A stretch of DNA of 64,000 nucleotides, taken from Nematocida homosporus (Eukaryota > Microsporidia). The notes beneath the pieces are model-generated. The model was not told where the DNA came from and searched no databases. It saw nothing but the letters and a program-made list of their open reading frames with translations. The position numbers and the translations under genes were made by a program. Below, one piece after another: positions 9,273 to 18,803 of this stretch (its first letter is position 1; every line of letters begins with the position of its first letter). The stretch covers positions 95,536 through 159,535 of the forward strand of contig NW_026250684.1 in the NCBI RefSeq assembly GCF_024244095.1, written 5' to 3'.

Positions 9273-12200
9273 TTATGGCGTCGTGGAGATAAGCCAGGGA
9301 CACTTCTTTACACCCAGGGCAGAGCGCAGTAGGAGTCGGCGGCGGAGCTTTTTGTGGAGGACCTCATAAACATGGTGGGGTTCTTTGGTCAGTCCAGCTA
9401 AGACAGCAACTCCACGGGCCATAATCATGTAGGAGCAGTTCTGCAACTCTTTGACCCGGTTGTACATCGATTGAGAAATAAAGGTTTCGCCGGCACTAGC
9501 AATACTACAAAGTCGGGCCGCTTCAATAACTGACTTACCGTAAAAATCAAGTCGTTTTGTAACCGGATCATTTTCAATGATACAAGCACCTTTACTCATG
9601 CCAACCCGAATTTGCAGGCCGCGATAGATAGGCTTCCTTTTGGCATATATAAGAGGATTGTTTTCAATCGCGATTTCCAGCCAGTTCTTAGTTAGTAGGG
9701 CCAGATGTATTTCTGAGCCAAATTCCATAGCACATTGTTCATCGTAAAAGATCATCATAAAGGCATCGCCTTCTGTTTTGACTTCGTATCCATCATACTT
9801 GTGCATGAGCTCGCGAATAGTTATGTTGTGGGCTTTTGATACCTCACGCATTCTTATTGGGTCCATCGACCATAGTTTGGTGCTGTTGGCAATATCAGTA
9901 AATACCACAACCGGAACTTTCATAAGCTGCGAAGAGAGATTGTACATGGTCAGACTTTCCAGAATCTTAGGAGCCGAGGACTCTGCGTCCTTTTTGAACA
10001 TTAGAGACTCACTCTTATGCGTGATAGGAATAAGCACACAGGTGGAATTCTTTAACTCATGGGTCAGCAGGAAGGATTTAGCTTCAGTTAAAGAGCTGTT
10101 TCTCCGATAGGCCGCAATAAAGTCATTGATTGAAATAGCTTGTAAAATAGACCGATGCATCAGCACAATACACTGATCAGTCCTTTTCTTAGTACCCCAG
10201 GCCATTTCAAAGTGTTTGCCCGACTTTAAGTAGACGCCTCGCTCGTTTTGCACAAGGATTATCTCTAGGGACTCAATGCCCATGATTGAAATAAGCGTAT
10301 CAGTCATTACTACAGCGGCCAGCAGCTCAACCTTATCAGGAAAGACTTCGTGGCGAATATCTCGGAAGAATTGGATCATCTTCTGCTTATAATGCTTCCA
10401 GCGAGTATGGATAGTCTCTTCAGTTTCACTGCAGAGCAGTCTTTCTATCTTTAAGATTGCACTTTGCACAGTGCTTTTGATTATCGGGCTTTTTGAAGAG
10501 AAATAGATGCACAACTTAGCATTAATCGGCGTCCCGGGATAGTTCGGATAGAGAACTGCCTGAAATTCCTTTTGAATGCAGCGAGCTCTTTCACTAGACC
10601 TAATTTCTGCCTTCTCTTTCTTATCACGGTGTTTCTCTTTGGGAATTTTCACCCGACAGTACCGGCAAATACTCTTCTCCCCCACCATGCCCCGCAGGTG
10701 CATAAATGAACTCTTCTCATCGCGCTTAATAATCTTGGTTCCTTCTTTCAGCATTCTTTCCTTCTCCTTGCTTGAAATGGATAAGTACTTGTTCCCAGTT
10801 ATATCCAAGGTTCGGTGCTTAACTTCTGACCCCGGCCGGATCTCGCCAGAAGCCGAGACAGAAGGACCATTCAAGGGGTACATGTCGGGAATAAACCGGA
10901 ACAAGTTGTAGGATAAAGACAAATAGCGCAAACCACTCAAAGACTCCAGCCCAACTAAACTCTCCAGCATATTAAAGCCAGCAATAAAGCAGACCAGTTC
11001 ACTCAATCGGTTGAGATTCAAGACTTCCTTAATTTGGTTTCCAGATACATTCAAGTGCCGCAACGTCGGCTGTCGTACCGCCGGGTCCACCCGAACAATC
11101 TGGTTATAAGATAAGTTTAAGTAGGTCAAAGGCAGCTCCCATACCCGACTAGGAATTAAGTTTAAGCAGTTATAAGGCAAAGAAATAGAGGTCAGTCCAT
11201 AAAAGTCCGCCGGGTACCTCTTCTGCTCCACAAAAGGAAAGTCAGTTAAAGAGTTATGGGAGCACAATACTGTTTTTAAATTAGGTGCAAAGATAGATAC
11301 TTCCACTAGACTATTGTTAATTAACTGTAAGTGTTCTAAGCACATAAACTTACCAACAAACCGTTTTAACTCCACATCAGCAATGCTTAAGCGCTTCAGC
11401 CCAGCCAAGCTCCCATGAATGCGTTTAGTCGCCACAATCTCGCGCAAGTACAAAGTCTCCGTATGTGCCCGAAAGTATTTCAAAGGATTGCCCAACAGGT
11501 TTATCTCCTGGTATGCATACTTACTATTGAACTCAAGTAAATGATTATTCCGTAAGTTAAGCACCGGAATCAACAAAGGCTCCTCAATAACCGAAATACA
11601 GTTATTAGAGGCATCTAACGAAGAAAGGTTCAGCTGGTTTAGCATTGCCGGTAGAACTTCAATGCGGTTATTAGAGATGTTCAAGTGCTTAATATTAGCA
11701 CTCTTAAACACGACAGCAGGAATGGCAGTCAAACCCATACCGGACATATTCAAGGAAACCCACCGCGGATTCATTAACTCCTCCATCTCTCCTCCCTTAC
11801 CCCTCCTAGACCCAGCCGGGGCTAGTATTCGCTTTCTTACTAATCCCAACCACTTCAGCACCCAGTAAATACCCAGCCCGATTAAAGCCAAGTCCTGGCC
11901 CAATGACCAGAGCACATTCCAAATCAAGCCAGCCGCCACTGTACGTCGTTCAGTTACATCATCAGGAGGAAAATAAGATAGCACGCCATCACTATCTATG
12001 TGGTCCGGTAAGCCGCGCACTACCCGTTTAACCACCCGCAATTCAAACCCCGAATTGCGCAATAGTTTCTGTTGCGGCACAATCCGTCCTTCAATTATGT
12101 TCAGAAGTGACTGGTTTAACTTCCATTGAATTACCTCTAGCATCGGCCGGGCATCCAAAGGCAGCAATCTACTACCATTTATAGTATCTAAAAGCAGTGA

Positions 12201-12848
12201 TAAGTTCTCCTTCTTCACTCCCACTACATCACTCACCACGGCGTCCAAAATATCCTCAACTGTCGTCTGATAAGACACCCACAGAGTAGCTAGCCGGCCC
12301 AGAATCTCCACTCGCAGCAGCCTCCTCCGCACCGGCACCAGCCCATTCACAAAGTCTTTTTCCAGCACCAAGTCCGCCAGTCCAATAGAAGGATGGTGCA
12401 CCGTATTAATACGCTGTCTTGAAAACCGCATCAACACCATAGCCATGTCCTTCCCTCCTTCCTCCCCCTTCCAGAGCACCGGCAACAGATTCGTCCCCAC
12501 TCTATCCTCAGCGATATCCTTTACACTCACTTCATTCTCAGCCATCCCCGTCCTTTCTCGATCCAGGCAATCTTTAGCCATACACTCTCGCGCCAACTCC
12601 TGCACTAAATCTTCTTCCTGCTTAACACTACCACCACTACTAAAACCGTCCAAAACTTCTAAACTCTCCAAACCAACACTAATTTCACCATCTATACTAT
12701 CTAAATTATCACCCAAACCACTTATACCATCTAAATCATCACCAAAATCATCTAAACCATCTCCGGCAGCAAATGACACGGCAACTCGAGGCACACGTGC
12801 TACCCCATCATCTATTACGTCAGCGGCCCCAGATAAGACTACCCGCAT
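9273..12848 (-). CDS. CYR1: LRR adenylate cyclase (CYR1-like), membrane-anchored
   Basis: 1191 residues. Order: an acidic Asp/Gly/Leu-rich N terminus (1-70); a strongly hydrophobic segment at about 306-338, likely transmembrane; about a dozen leucine-rich repeats (360-660, with units such as LNISNNRIEVLP); a CxxC segment (728-731) with a basic stretch; a region at about 770-945 where fungal Cyr1 has its PP2C-like domain; and a class III nucleotidyl cyclase domain (980-1165). Metal-binding Asp residues D985 (FTDI) and D1028 (KTEGDAF) are present, as are adenine-selecting K1024 and D1101. The catalytic Asn of the V-N-x-A-A-R motif is Ile1108 (VIEAAR) while R1112 remains. Family role: cAMP synthesis; activity here may be weakened. 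ISU1 ends 30 bp upstream of the start. Confidence 0.88.
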   Translation of the reverse strand: MRVVLSGAADVIDDGVARVPRVAVSFAAGDGLDDFGDDLDGISGLGDNLDSIDGEISVGLESLEVLDGFSSGGSVKQEEDLVQELARECMAKDCLDRERTGMAENEVSVKDIAEDRVGTNLLPVLWKGEEGGKDMAMVLMRFSRQRINTVHHPSIGLADLVLEKDFVNGLVPVRRRLLRVEILGRLATLWVSYQTTVEDILDAVVSDVVGVKKENLSLLLDTINGSRLLPLDARPMLEVIQWKLNQSLLNIIEGRIVPQQKLLRNSGFELRVVKRVVRGLPDHIDSDGVLSYFPPDDVTERRTVAAGLIWNVLWSLGQDLALIGLGIYWVLKWLGLVRKRILAPAGSRRGKGGEMEELMNPRWVSLNMSGMGLTAIPAVVFKSANIKHLNISNNRIEVLPAMLNQLNLSSLDASNNCISVIEEPLLIPVLNLRNNHLLEFNSKYAYQEINLLGNPLKYFRAHTETLYLREIVATKRIHGSLAGLKRLSIADVELKRFVGKFMCLEHLQLINNSLVEVSIFAPNLKTVLCSHNSLTDFPFVEQKRYPADFYGLTSISLPYNCLNLIPSRVWELPLTYLNLSYNQIVRVDPAVRQPTLRHLNVSGNQIKEVLNLNRLSELVCFIAGFNMLESLVGLESLSGLRYLSLSYNLFRFIPDMYPLNGPSVSASGEIRPGSEVKHRTLDITGNKYLSISSKEKERMLKEGTKIIKRDEKSSFMHLRGMVGEKSICRYCRVKIPKEKHRDKKEKAEIRSSERARCIQKEFQAVLYPNYPGTPINAKLCIYFSSKSPIIKSTVQSAILKIERLLCSETEETIHTRWKHYKQKMIQFFRDIRHEVFPDKVELLAAVVMTDTLISIMGIESLEIILVQNERGVYLKSGKHFEMAWGTKKRTDQCIVLMHRSILQAISINDFIAAYRRNSSLTEAKSFLLTHELKNSTCVLIPITHKSESLMFKKDAESSAPKILESLTMYNLSSQLMKVPVVVFTDIANSTKLWSMDPIRMREVSKAHNITIRELMHKYDGYEVKTEGDAFMMIFYDEQCAMEFGSEIHLALLTKNWLEIAIENNPLIYAKRKPIYRGLQIRVGMSKGACIIENDPVTKRLDFYGKSVIEAARLCSIASAGETFISQSMYNRVKELQNCSYMIMARGVAVLAGLTKEPHHVYEVLHKKLRRRLLLRSALGVKKCPWLISTTP

Positions 12849-12878
12849 AGTAAAAAAAGTCTTCCCCTATTTATTCTC

Positions 12879-13292
12879 CTACTCTATTCCCTTCTTCTGC
12901 TTATAATCCATAATAGCAGCCTTAATCGCATCTTCAGCCAGCAAAGAACAGTGCAGTTTAACGGGCGGCAAAGACAGCTCTCGAGCAATTTGCACGTTCT
13001 TAATACGCAAAGCTTCATCTAATGTCTTCCCTTTAATCATCTCACTAGCTAAACTACTAGAGGCAATTGCCGACCCACATCCAAATGTCTTGATTTTAAC
13101 GTCCTCAATTCGATCCCCGTCCACTTTGATCTGCAACCGCATAACATCCCCACAAGCCGGTGCTCCCACCAGACCCGTACCTACATTAGACACTGTTTTG
13201 GCAAAAGTACCCACATTCCTAGGGTTTGCATAATGTTCCAATACTTTGGCATGATAAGCCCTAGCTATCTCTAACAGTCCCCCACTAAACAT
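12879..13292 (-). CDS. ISU1: Iron-sulfur cluster scaffold protein ISU1
   Basis: 137-residue IscU-family scaffold with the three ligand cysteines C47, C72 and C115, Asp49 next to the first Cys (ACGD), and the LPPVK loop (residues 108-112) that binds the mitochondrial Hsp70. It assembles 2Fe-2S clusters in the mitosome, with Nfs1 as sulfur donor and Jac1/Hsp70 for release; JAC1 is at 25140 in this window. The N-terminal extension before the conserved YANPRNVG is only about 20 residues and not strongly basic, so targeting is not obvious. The start is 39 bp from the divergent PP1 gene. Confidence 0.95.
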   Translation of the reverse strand: MFSGGLLEIARAYHAKVLEHYANPRNVGTFAKTVSNVGTGLVGAPACGDVMRLQIKVDGDRIEDVKIKTFGCGSAIASSSLASEMIKGKTLDEALRIKNVQIARELSLPPVKLHCSLLAEDAIKAAIMDYKQKKGIE

Positions 13293-13331
13293 GCTCTTCC
13301 CCTTTTTATTTATTTTAAGTTTGACCCGTTG
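13293..13331. promoter_or_regulatory. 39-bp bidirectional promoter gap (ISU1 / PP1)
   Basis: A 39-bp gap between divergent ATGs, with CTTCCCC near ISU1 and a TTTATTTATTTTAAG block. This is promoter by position only. Confidence 0.5.
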
Positions 13332-14243
13332 ATGCCGAATTGTGCCCCAAACGTAGACCGTATTATTGAACAGTTGCTGAAAGTTCGAAATGCCAAATCC
13401 ACAACTCCTCGGGTTAATTTAACAGAGGCTGAAATTAAGTACCTATGCAACCGAGGACGAGAGGTATTTATGTCGCAGCCAATGCTTTTGGAGATGGAAG
13501 CACCAATCAAGATTTGTGGGGATATTCATGGCCAGTATCGCGATCTATTGCGTATCTTTGAATGTGGAGGTTTACCTCCCCAAAGTAATTACTTATTCTT
13601 AGGAGACTATGTAGATAGGGGCAAGCAGAGCTTAGAAACGATCTGTTTACTGCTGGCTTATAAGATTAAGTATCCTGACAACTTCTTTATTCTGCGGGGT
13701 AACCATGAGTGTGCTAGTATTAATCGGATCTATGGGTTTTATGAGGAGTGCAAGGATAGGTATACTTACAAGATTTGGAAGCGATTTACAGAGACGTTTA
13801 ATTGTATGCCGGTGGCTGCTTTAGTGGACGGGAAGATCTTCTGTATGCACGGAGGTTTATCTCCGGACTTGCAGTCTTTTAATCAGATTAGAGCGATTCA
13901 TCGACCGACTGATGTGCCGGATAGTGGTTTACTATGTGATTTATTATGGAGTGATCCGGATGGCGGGGTGGCTAAATGGGGAGAGAATGATCGCGGGATT
14001 AGTTTTACGTTTGGGGCGCGGGTAGTGGAGGAGTTCTTGCGGAAGCACGATTTAGACTTAATCTGTCGGGCGCATCAGGTGGTTGAGGATGGGTACGAGT
14101 TCTTTGCTGGGAAGCGACTAGTAACGATCTTTTCAGCTCCTAACTACTGTGGCGAGTTTGCTAATTCCGGGGCGATTATGGAGGTGGACAAAGACCTAGT
14201 GTGCAGTTTTAGAGTGCTTAAACCCCTGGACGGGTCTGTTTAA
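13332..14243 (+). CDS. GLC7: Ser/Thr protein phosphatase PP1 catalytic subunit
   Basis: 303 residues with the full PPP catalytic set: GDIHGQYRDLL, GDYVDRGKQSLETI, RGNHECASINRIYGFY, HGGLSPDL and SAPNYCGEFANSGA. GDYVDRGKQS, the NHECASINRIYGFYEEC stretch and SAPNYCGEF are PP1 signatures, separating it from the PP2A-group enzyme at 6684. PP1 acts with many regulatory subunits in mitosis, glycogen metabolism and mRNA processing. The C terminus ends right after the catalytic domain (LKPLDGSV), lacking the longer tail of animal isoforms. The ATG at 13332 follows a TTG codon that I reject. Confidence 0.95.
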   Translation: MPNCAPNVDRIIEQLLKVRNAKSTTPRVNLTEAEIKYLCNRGREVFMSQPMLLEMEAPIKICGDIHGQYRDLLRIFECGGLPPQSNYLFLGDYVDRGKQSLETICLLLAYKIKYPDNFFILRGNHECASINRIYGFYEECKDRYTYKIWKRFTETFNCMPVAALVDGKIFCMHGGLSPDLQSFNQIRAIHRPTDVPDSGLLCDLLWSDPDGGVAKWGENDRGISFTFGARVVEEFLRKHDLDLICRAHQVVEDGYEFFAGKRLVTIFSAPNYCGEFANSGAIMEVDKDLVCSFRVLKPLDGSV

Positions 14244-14717
14244 TAGACATAAGTAAATGCTAGGTTAGTGTTAAGTTTAGTTTAAGTTAAGTTTGAATTG
14301 AGTTAGTATTGGGTTGGGTTAAGTTAAGTTGTGTTGAGTTAAGTTAAGTTAAGTTACGGTAAGTTAAGTTAGTTGGTTATTCTGTTAATTAAGTATTGTG
14401 AGAATGCCATGTGGTGTGCTGATCTTAGTATTTAATGAATGTTGACATAAACTATCTTAAACTACCCTAAACTACCTTAAACTATCTCAGGTTAAGCGAA
14501 TAATAGATTAGCATTCGGCTTAAGAGTGATTGGCGGAGGTTTAGGGTCTGGGTGCTTGGGTGCTCAAAGGCTGCATTGGGCTTGGGGCCGTGAATTAAGA
14601 ACAATAAAGCAAATGCCTTGCGGTGGATAAGTTCTTCTATAAGTAGTGTTAAGTTGGTATTGAGTTGGTTTGGCGGTTAAGATCAAAGAAGAGATGTAAA
14701 CTAAGTAGTGTTGTTTA
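14244..14717. other. Intergenic repeats between PP1 and eIF2A
   Basis: A convergent spacer of 474 bp. It contains runs of AAGTT and GTTGGGTT-type units (14265-14385), then an 11-bp periodic block of AAACTACCTT-like units (about 14448-14490) on the opposite polarity, then GT-rich sequence again. No gene is seen. Confidence 0.6.
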
Positions 14718-16355
14718 TTAAGACTTTTTGAAGGGCGCGAGTTGTTTGAGGAGGGACTCTTTCCTTTGGATTTTAGAGATTCCGCCTGGGACTACTTGGC
14801 CTTTGGCCATGCGAGCTTCTATGTCTTTGATTTCGTCCAGTTCTTGTGTAAGTTGGGCTATCTTTGCTTCCCGGAGCTTCTCTTTGTTCTTAATGATGTA
14901 CGCCGGCACCCACTCGCAAGTTGGCTCTTGGTCGGCAGTGCGTAGGGAAGGTGGAACATAGGCAACCTTCTTTTCAATCTTGATCTTCTCTGGAGGAGAT
15001 TGAATCGTTTGGAACGGCTTGTCTCGGCCTAAAATACGGCAGTCCTTGAGCTCTTGGAAGTCTCTTTCGGCTATTTGGCGAGAGTAGTAGTCAAAGAGGA
15101 TAGCTTTGTTATCAACTGCCATTCGATTGGTGACCGCTACTAGATAGAAGCGGCCAGAAGGAGACCATTCAATGATTGAGCACCCAACGACTTCATTAGC
15201 TGAAATAAAGGCACCAGTGGCAGTTTCAATGATTTCTATGTTTCCGGGAAGGTTGTTCATTCCGGCTAAACACACGATGTTCTCTTGTCGATTAAAGAAC
15301 AACTTGTTTCTGATCCCTTTTTTGAACTCTTTGATCTTATCAGCCTGGCTGTTAAAAACAGTTAGGTGGCTTGGACTGTTCTTGTAGCAGACGGCAAAGG
15401 TTCCTTTCTTTAAAAAGGCTGTATCCATAATAGGTCCTTCAATTGGCACTACCTTATAAACCTCTTTAGCCGGATAAATGTAGTAAAGAACCTTAGTGTC
15501 GTAGTAGGTAGTGGATTTGCCCTGCAGCGTACAAGTACAAAGAGCCCGGCCGTTGGGGTACTTGGTATCAACGGCGAAATTGGCCGTTAGGAAGTTACGC
15601 ACAGTTATTTTCTTGATACTCTGGGAGGTAACCAGGGAAATCACTTCTATTTCACCAGAGTCGGCTCCTACAGCCCAAGCAGCCAGCAAGTAGTCCTTGG
15701 CCACGGCAAAAGATAATGGCGCCATGATACCAGTGCTTACTTTGCTTAAATCTGATAGCTTAAGGGCCTTTAAAGCCTTTGGCACTGACTTCTTAATCGG
15801 CACCGAAATACCTTCCTTCTTCTGAATTCTAACCCGCTGTGGTGCGTTGGTCGGGTTCTGTGCTTGGTTAGCCGGCGCACTGGTGGAATTTGTGGCAGCT
15901 TTGGCTTCTGAAGGAGGAGAATTACTGGTAGCTTTGGTGGTACTCGTAGTGGCAGTGTTGGTAGTAGGCGTACTAGCCTTGGGTAAGGCTGTGTCACTGG
16001 GGCACTCTTGCGTATAGACCAGATAGTGGCAGGACAAGTCGCAGTCCCAGACTTTGCTTTCCTGAAAAAGGACCTTCTGCTGGTTAGTTAAGTAGATCTG
16101 CTGGTTCTTAGTTAGCACGGCTATGTGGAGAGTGTTTGGCGAGATCAAAATCTTCTTGGCGTTGGCTATAGGTAGAGTGGTGCTCTGGGTAGTCTCAGAG
16201 TTATAGACTGTTACACTTGCTTCTGTGCTATACACCACAATCTCCTTATGCGAAACACAAAGCTGGCACGGGACTGGCTGGCACTCGTCATTGAAGGTGT
16301 CTAAGAGAAGGCCTTTGTCAGTTAGAGAGAGAACTTTGCATGTTGGGCGGTCCAT
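14718..16355 (-). CDS. Translation initiation factor eIF2A (beta-propeller)
   Basis: 545 residues from the ATG at 16355; the codon two upstream is TTG and rejected. WD-like propeller blades fill the first 420 residues, with a Ser/Thr/Ala/Pro-rich insert at about 130-170. The C terminus carries the eIF2A signature AYVPPSLR followed by a lysine-rich coiled coil (IIKNKEKLREAKIAQL). eIF2A is the single-chain factor implicated in alternative Met-tRNA delivery in yeast and animals. Note that this is not one of the eIF2 subunits. The propeller sequence is poorly conserved, so the call rests mainly on the C-terminal region and the length. Confidence 0.8.
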   Translation of the reverse strand: MDRPTCKVLSLTDKGLLLDTFNDECQPVPCQLCVSHKEIVVYSTEASVTVYNSETTQSTTLPIANAKKILISPNTLHIAVLTKNQQIYLTNQQKVLFQESKVWDCDLSCHYLVYTQECPSDTALPKASTPTTNTATTSTTKATSNSPPSEAKAATNSTSAPANQAQNPTNAPQRVRIQKKEGISVPIKKSVPKALKALKLSDLSKVSTGIMAPLSFAVAKDYLLAAWAVGADSGEIEVISLVTSQSIKKITVRNFLTANFAVDTKYPNGRALCTCTLQGKSTTYYDTKVLYYIYPAKEVYKVVPIEGPIMDTAFLKKGTFAVCYKNSPSHLTVFNSQADKIKEFKKGIRNKLFFNRQENIVCLAGMNNLPGNIEIIETATGAFISANEVVGCSIIEWSPSGRFYLVAVTNRMAVDNKAILFDYYSRQIAERDFQELKDCRILGRDKPFQTIQSPPEKIKIEKKVAYVPPSLRTADQEPTCEWVPAYIIKNKEKLREAKIAQLTQELDEIKDIEARMAKGQVVPGGISKIQRKESLLKQLAPFKKS

Positions 16356-16548
16356 GGGCAAAAATAATAAAGGGTATTAGTATGCGTTGAGTTAAGTTGG
16401 GGTGGGGTGGGGTGTGATTGGGTTGAGTTAAGTTGGGGTGTGATTGGGTTAAGTTGAGGGCTGTTTATGGTATAATAGGTTTGTTGCACCATCCGTCCTA
16501 ACCTAATACTAGCTTAATATGGAAGTAAATTGCTAAGCGACTGATTTA

Positions 16549-18051
16549 TTAGTAGCTGCGGCCGAAGAGACCAATGCAGGTGCTAGGCTCTTGACATACC
16601 GCACAGGGCTCGGTAGGCACGGTCGTGGTAAAGGGAATGCATAGAGATTTGGCTCCCATGGCTGTGACTGTTCCTTGGTCGTCAGTTTCGGTAGTCTGGA
16701 GTTTAAGAGTGGCTTCACACTCTACGGCTCCACACCAGGGCATAGTTGCCATTTGCTTCTTTTGAAGAGCAGCTCGGAGATCATCAAGGTTGTTGGCCTG
16801 GGTAGTAGCTAAGTCCTTTTTGGTCTTGGCGTTGTAGTACATCGTAGCTTGGATGGCATTGAGCTCGGTAGTAACGGCAGTAGGAAGACCTTCAAGAGGA
16901 AGAGTCTTTTTGGTCTTGTCGACTCGCCAGGCAACAACAACTTCTTGTTTCTTAAGGTCTTTTGGTCCCACCTCAATGCGCAGAGGAACTCCCCGGACTT
17001 CCCAGTGATTAAACTTATGGCCCGGACTTGTACTGGCTAGATCGACCTTAGTTCGAATACCAATAGCAATTAAGCTCTGTCGAATTGTTTCCACAGTAGT
17101 TAGAACGGCCTCTTTGTCCTCCTCAGACGTGCTCTTGGCCAGACCACAGGGAATGACCACTACTTGTATGGGAGCTACCTTAGGAGGTAGAACGACTCCA
17201 CGATTATCCGAGTGCACTAAGATAGCTACACCAATACTACGCGTACTCAACCCCCATGAATTCTGAAAGACCGGCATAGATACACCGGGATTCTTCGGGT
17301 CCTCCACCATTACCCGGAACATTTCTGAGAAATTCGTGCCTAAAGAGTGCGAAGTCGCTGCCTGAATTCCTCGGCCGGTCATTGGCACAAAAGCCTCAAT
17401 TGTAGTGGTGTAATCCGCGCCGGCAAAGGTTTCCTTCTTGCTCTTTCGTCCTCTGGTTACTGGCACTGCCAGCAGATCTTCGTAGATCCGAGCGTAGAAC
17501 TCTAGAATTTGAAGGACTTCCTTGTCAGCCTCATCCCGCGTAAAGTGGGCGGTGTGCCCTTCTTGCCATAAGAACTCTCGTCCCCGTACAAACGGCATAG
17601 TCTGGGTGGTTTCCCATCGCAGGACGTTACACCACTGATTGACCTTCAATGGCAAGTCGCGGTAGCTCTGAATCCACTTGGCAAAGTATGGATACATAAT
17701 CGCTTCTGAAGTTGGACGAATGGCCACCGGGTTTTCTAAGACCCGACCGCCACACTCAGTAATCCAGGCTACTTCCGGGGCAAAGTCAGCCAAGTGATCC
17801 TTTTCTCTTTCTAGAGCGCTTTTTGATACAAGCATTGGAAAGTACGCCTCTTGCACTTCTAAGCTAGTGATCATCTTGGTGAACTCTTCCTTGATCGTGT
17901 TCCAGATAAAGAAGCCATTTGGCCGTAGAACATAACATCCGTTAATGTCATGGTAATCTAAAATTTCGGCTTTCGTAATACACTCTTTGTACCATCTAGG
18001 AAAGTCTTCCTCCTGGGTAGCATCAATGGCAAACTTTTGGGTTTTCGACAT
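16549..18051 (-). CDS. Prolyl-tRNA synthetase, archaeal/eukaryotic type
   Basis: 500 residues, class II aaRS. Motif 2 (VLRWETTQTMPFVRGREFLWQEGHTA in pieces at about 150-170) and motif 3 (GLSTRSIGVAI, about 265) are present, with the substrate loop RPTSEAIMYPYF. An anticodon-binding domain follows, and then the C-terminal zinc-binding domain typical of this branch, with Cys pairs near CGAVECE and CAVCQ and ending FGRSY. No N-terminal editing or INS domain is present. It charges tRNA-Pro in the cytosol. Its start is 25 bp from the divergent VAP gene. Confidence 0.95.
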   Translation of the reverse strand: MSKTQKFAIDATQEEDFPRWYKECITKAEILDYHDINGCYVLRPNGFFIWNTIKEEFTKMITSLEVQEAYFPMLVSKSALEREKDHLADFAPEVAWITECGGRVLENPVAIRPTSEAIMYPYFAKWIQSYRDLPLKVNQWCNVLRWETTQTMPFVRGREFLWQEGHTAHFTRDEADKEVLQILEFYARIYEDLLAVPVTRGRKSKKETFAGADYTTTIEAFVPMTGRGIQAATSHSLGTNFSEMFRVMVEDPKNPGVSMPVFQNSWGLSTRSIGVAILVHSDNRGVVLPPKVAPIQVVVIPCGLAKSTSEEDKEAVLTTVETIRQSLIAIGIRTKVDLASTSPGHKFNHWEVRGVPLRIEVGPKDLKKQEVVVAWRVDKTKKTLPLEGLPTAVTTELNAIQATMYYNAKTKKDLATTQANNLDDLRAALQKKQMATMPWCGAVECEATLKLQTTETDDQGTVTAMGAKSLCIPFTTTVPTEPCAVCQEPSTCIGLFGRSY

Positions 18052-18076
18052 GGGCTAACTAGGCTTCCATTTACTT
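18052..18076. promoter_or_regulatory. 25-bp bidirectional promoter gap (ProRS / VAP)
   Basis: Only 25 bp lie between divergent ATGs, holding GGGCTAAC and ATTTACTT. Both promoters must overlap it or coding sequence. Confidence 0.45.
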
Positions 18077-18571
18077 ATGTCCTTCTTTAAATTTATGCGG
18101 GAAGAGAGTCATGGCTTAATCTTTAGTGAATCTGAGGTTATTTTAGATCGCGAGAAACAAGAAGCTCGTATTATTATTACCAACACGTCTAGTGTGGATT
18201 ATGGCTTTAAAATCAAAGCCACCCATCCAGAGAGTTACAGTGTGCGGCCAAGTACTGGTGTTCTAGAGAAAGGGAAAGAAGTTGAAGTGCTTATTCGGAT
18301 TCTAGCCGGAGAGGAGCAGATTACTCAGCACAAGTTCTTAATGCAATTCGTAGCGGGACACCGCGGGCTGCTTGAAGAGAACTTGCCGCAACTGTTTGGT
18401 CTGCCTGGTATTGAGAAGGTTGAGCGAAGATTTGCAGTGCGCTACCACCAAGAGAGTAAGAAAGAAGAAGTGCATGTGGAAAAGGAAGAGAATATTCTTT
18501 TGGTTCTTGCCAGTGTCTTTATTATGTACTATCTTGCCATGCTTTTAAAGAAGATGATCTTTGGAGGTTAA
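18077..18571 (+). CDS. VAP/Scs2-like MSP-domain membrane protein
   Basis: 164 residues. An N-terminal MSP fold (about 12-105) has the typical pattern: LIFSESEVILD, ITNTSSVDYGFKIKATHPESYSVRPSTGVLEKGKEVEV. A C-terminal transmembrane anchor (about 141-160) ends with a short lysine-containing tail. VAP proteins sit in the ER membrane and recruit FFAT-motif partners at contact sites. The MSP core residues K and P (KATHPE, RPSTG) match the FFAT-binding face. A charged linker (KKEEVHVEKEE) separates domain and anchor. Confidence 0.85.
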   Translation: MSFFKFMREESHGLIFSESEVILDREKQEARIIITNTSSVDYGFKIKATHPESYSVRPSTGVLEKGKEVEVLIRILAGEEQITQHKFLMQFVAGHRGLLEENLPQLFGLPGIEKVERRFAVRYHQESKKEEVHVEKEENILLVLASVFIMYYLAMLLKKMIFGG

Positions 18572-18803
18572 AGATCGGTGCTCGACGCAATGCTTTGTGG
18601 TCAGTAGGTCAAATTAAGTAAAAGTACGTATTGGGTTAGTATTTAGTTGTGTTGTGCTGTGTTAGGATAGGATAGGATTATGCCTTATTATATTGTGATG
18701 CGTACTGATTGGACTTTGGAATATATTGGGGTTAAATTATGCCATCATAGGAACTGGCAAATCAAAGGCCGAACAAAAGTCAAATGGGATTTTAAGGGGT
18801 GAG

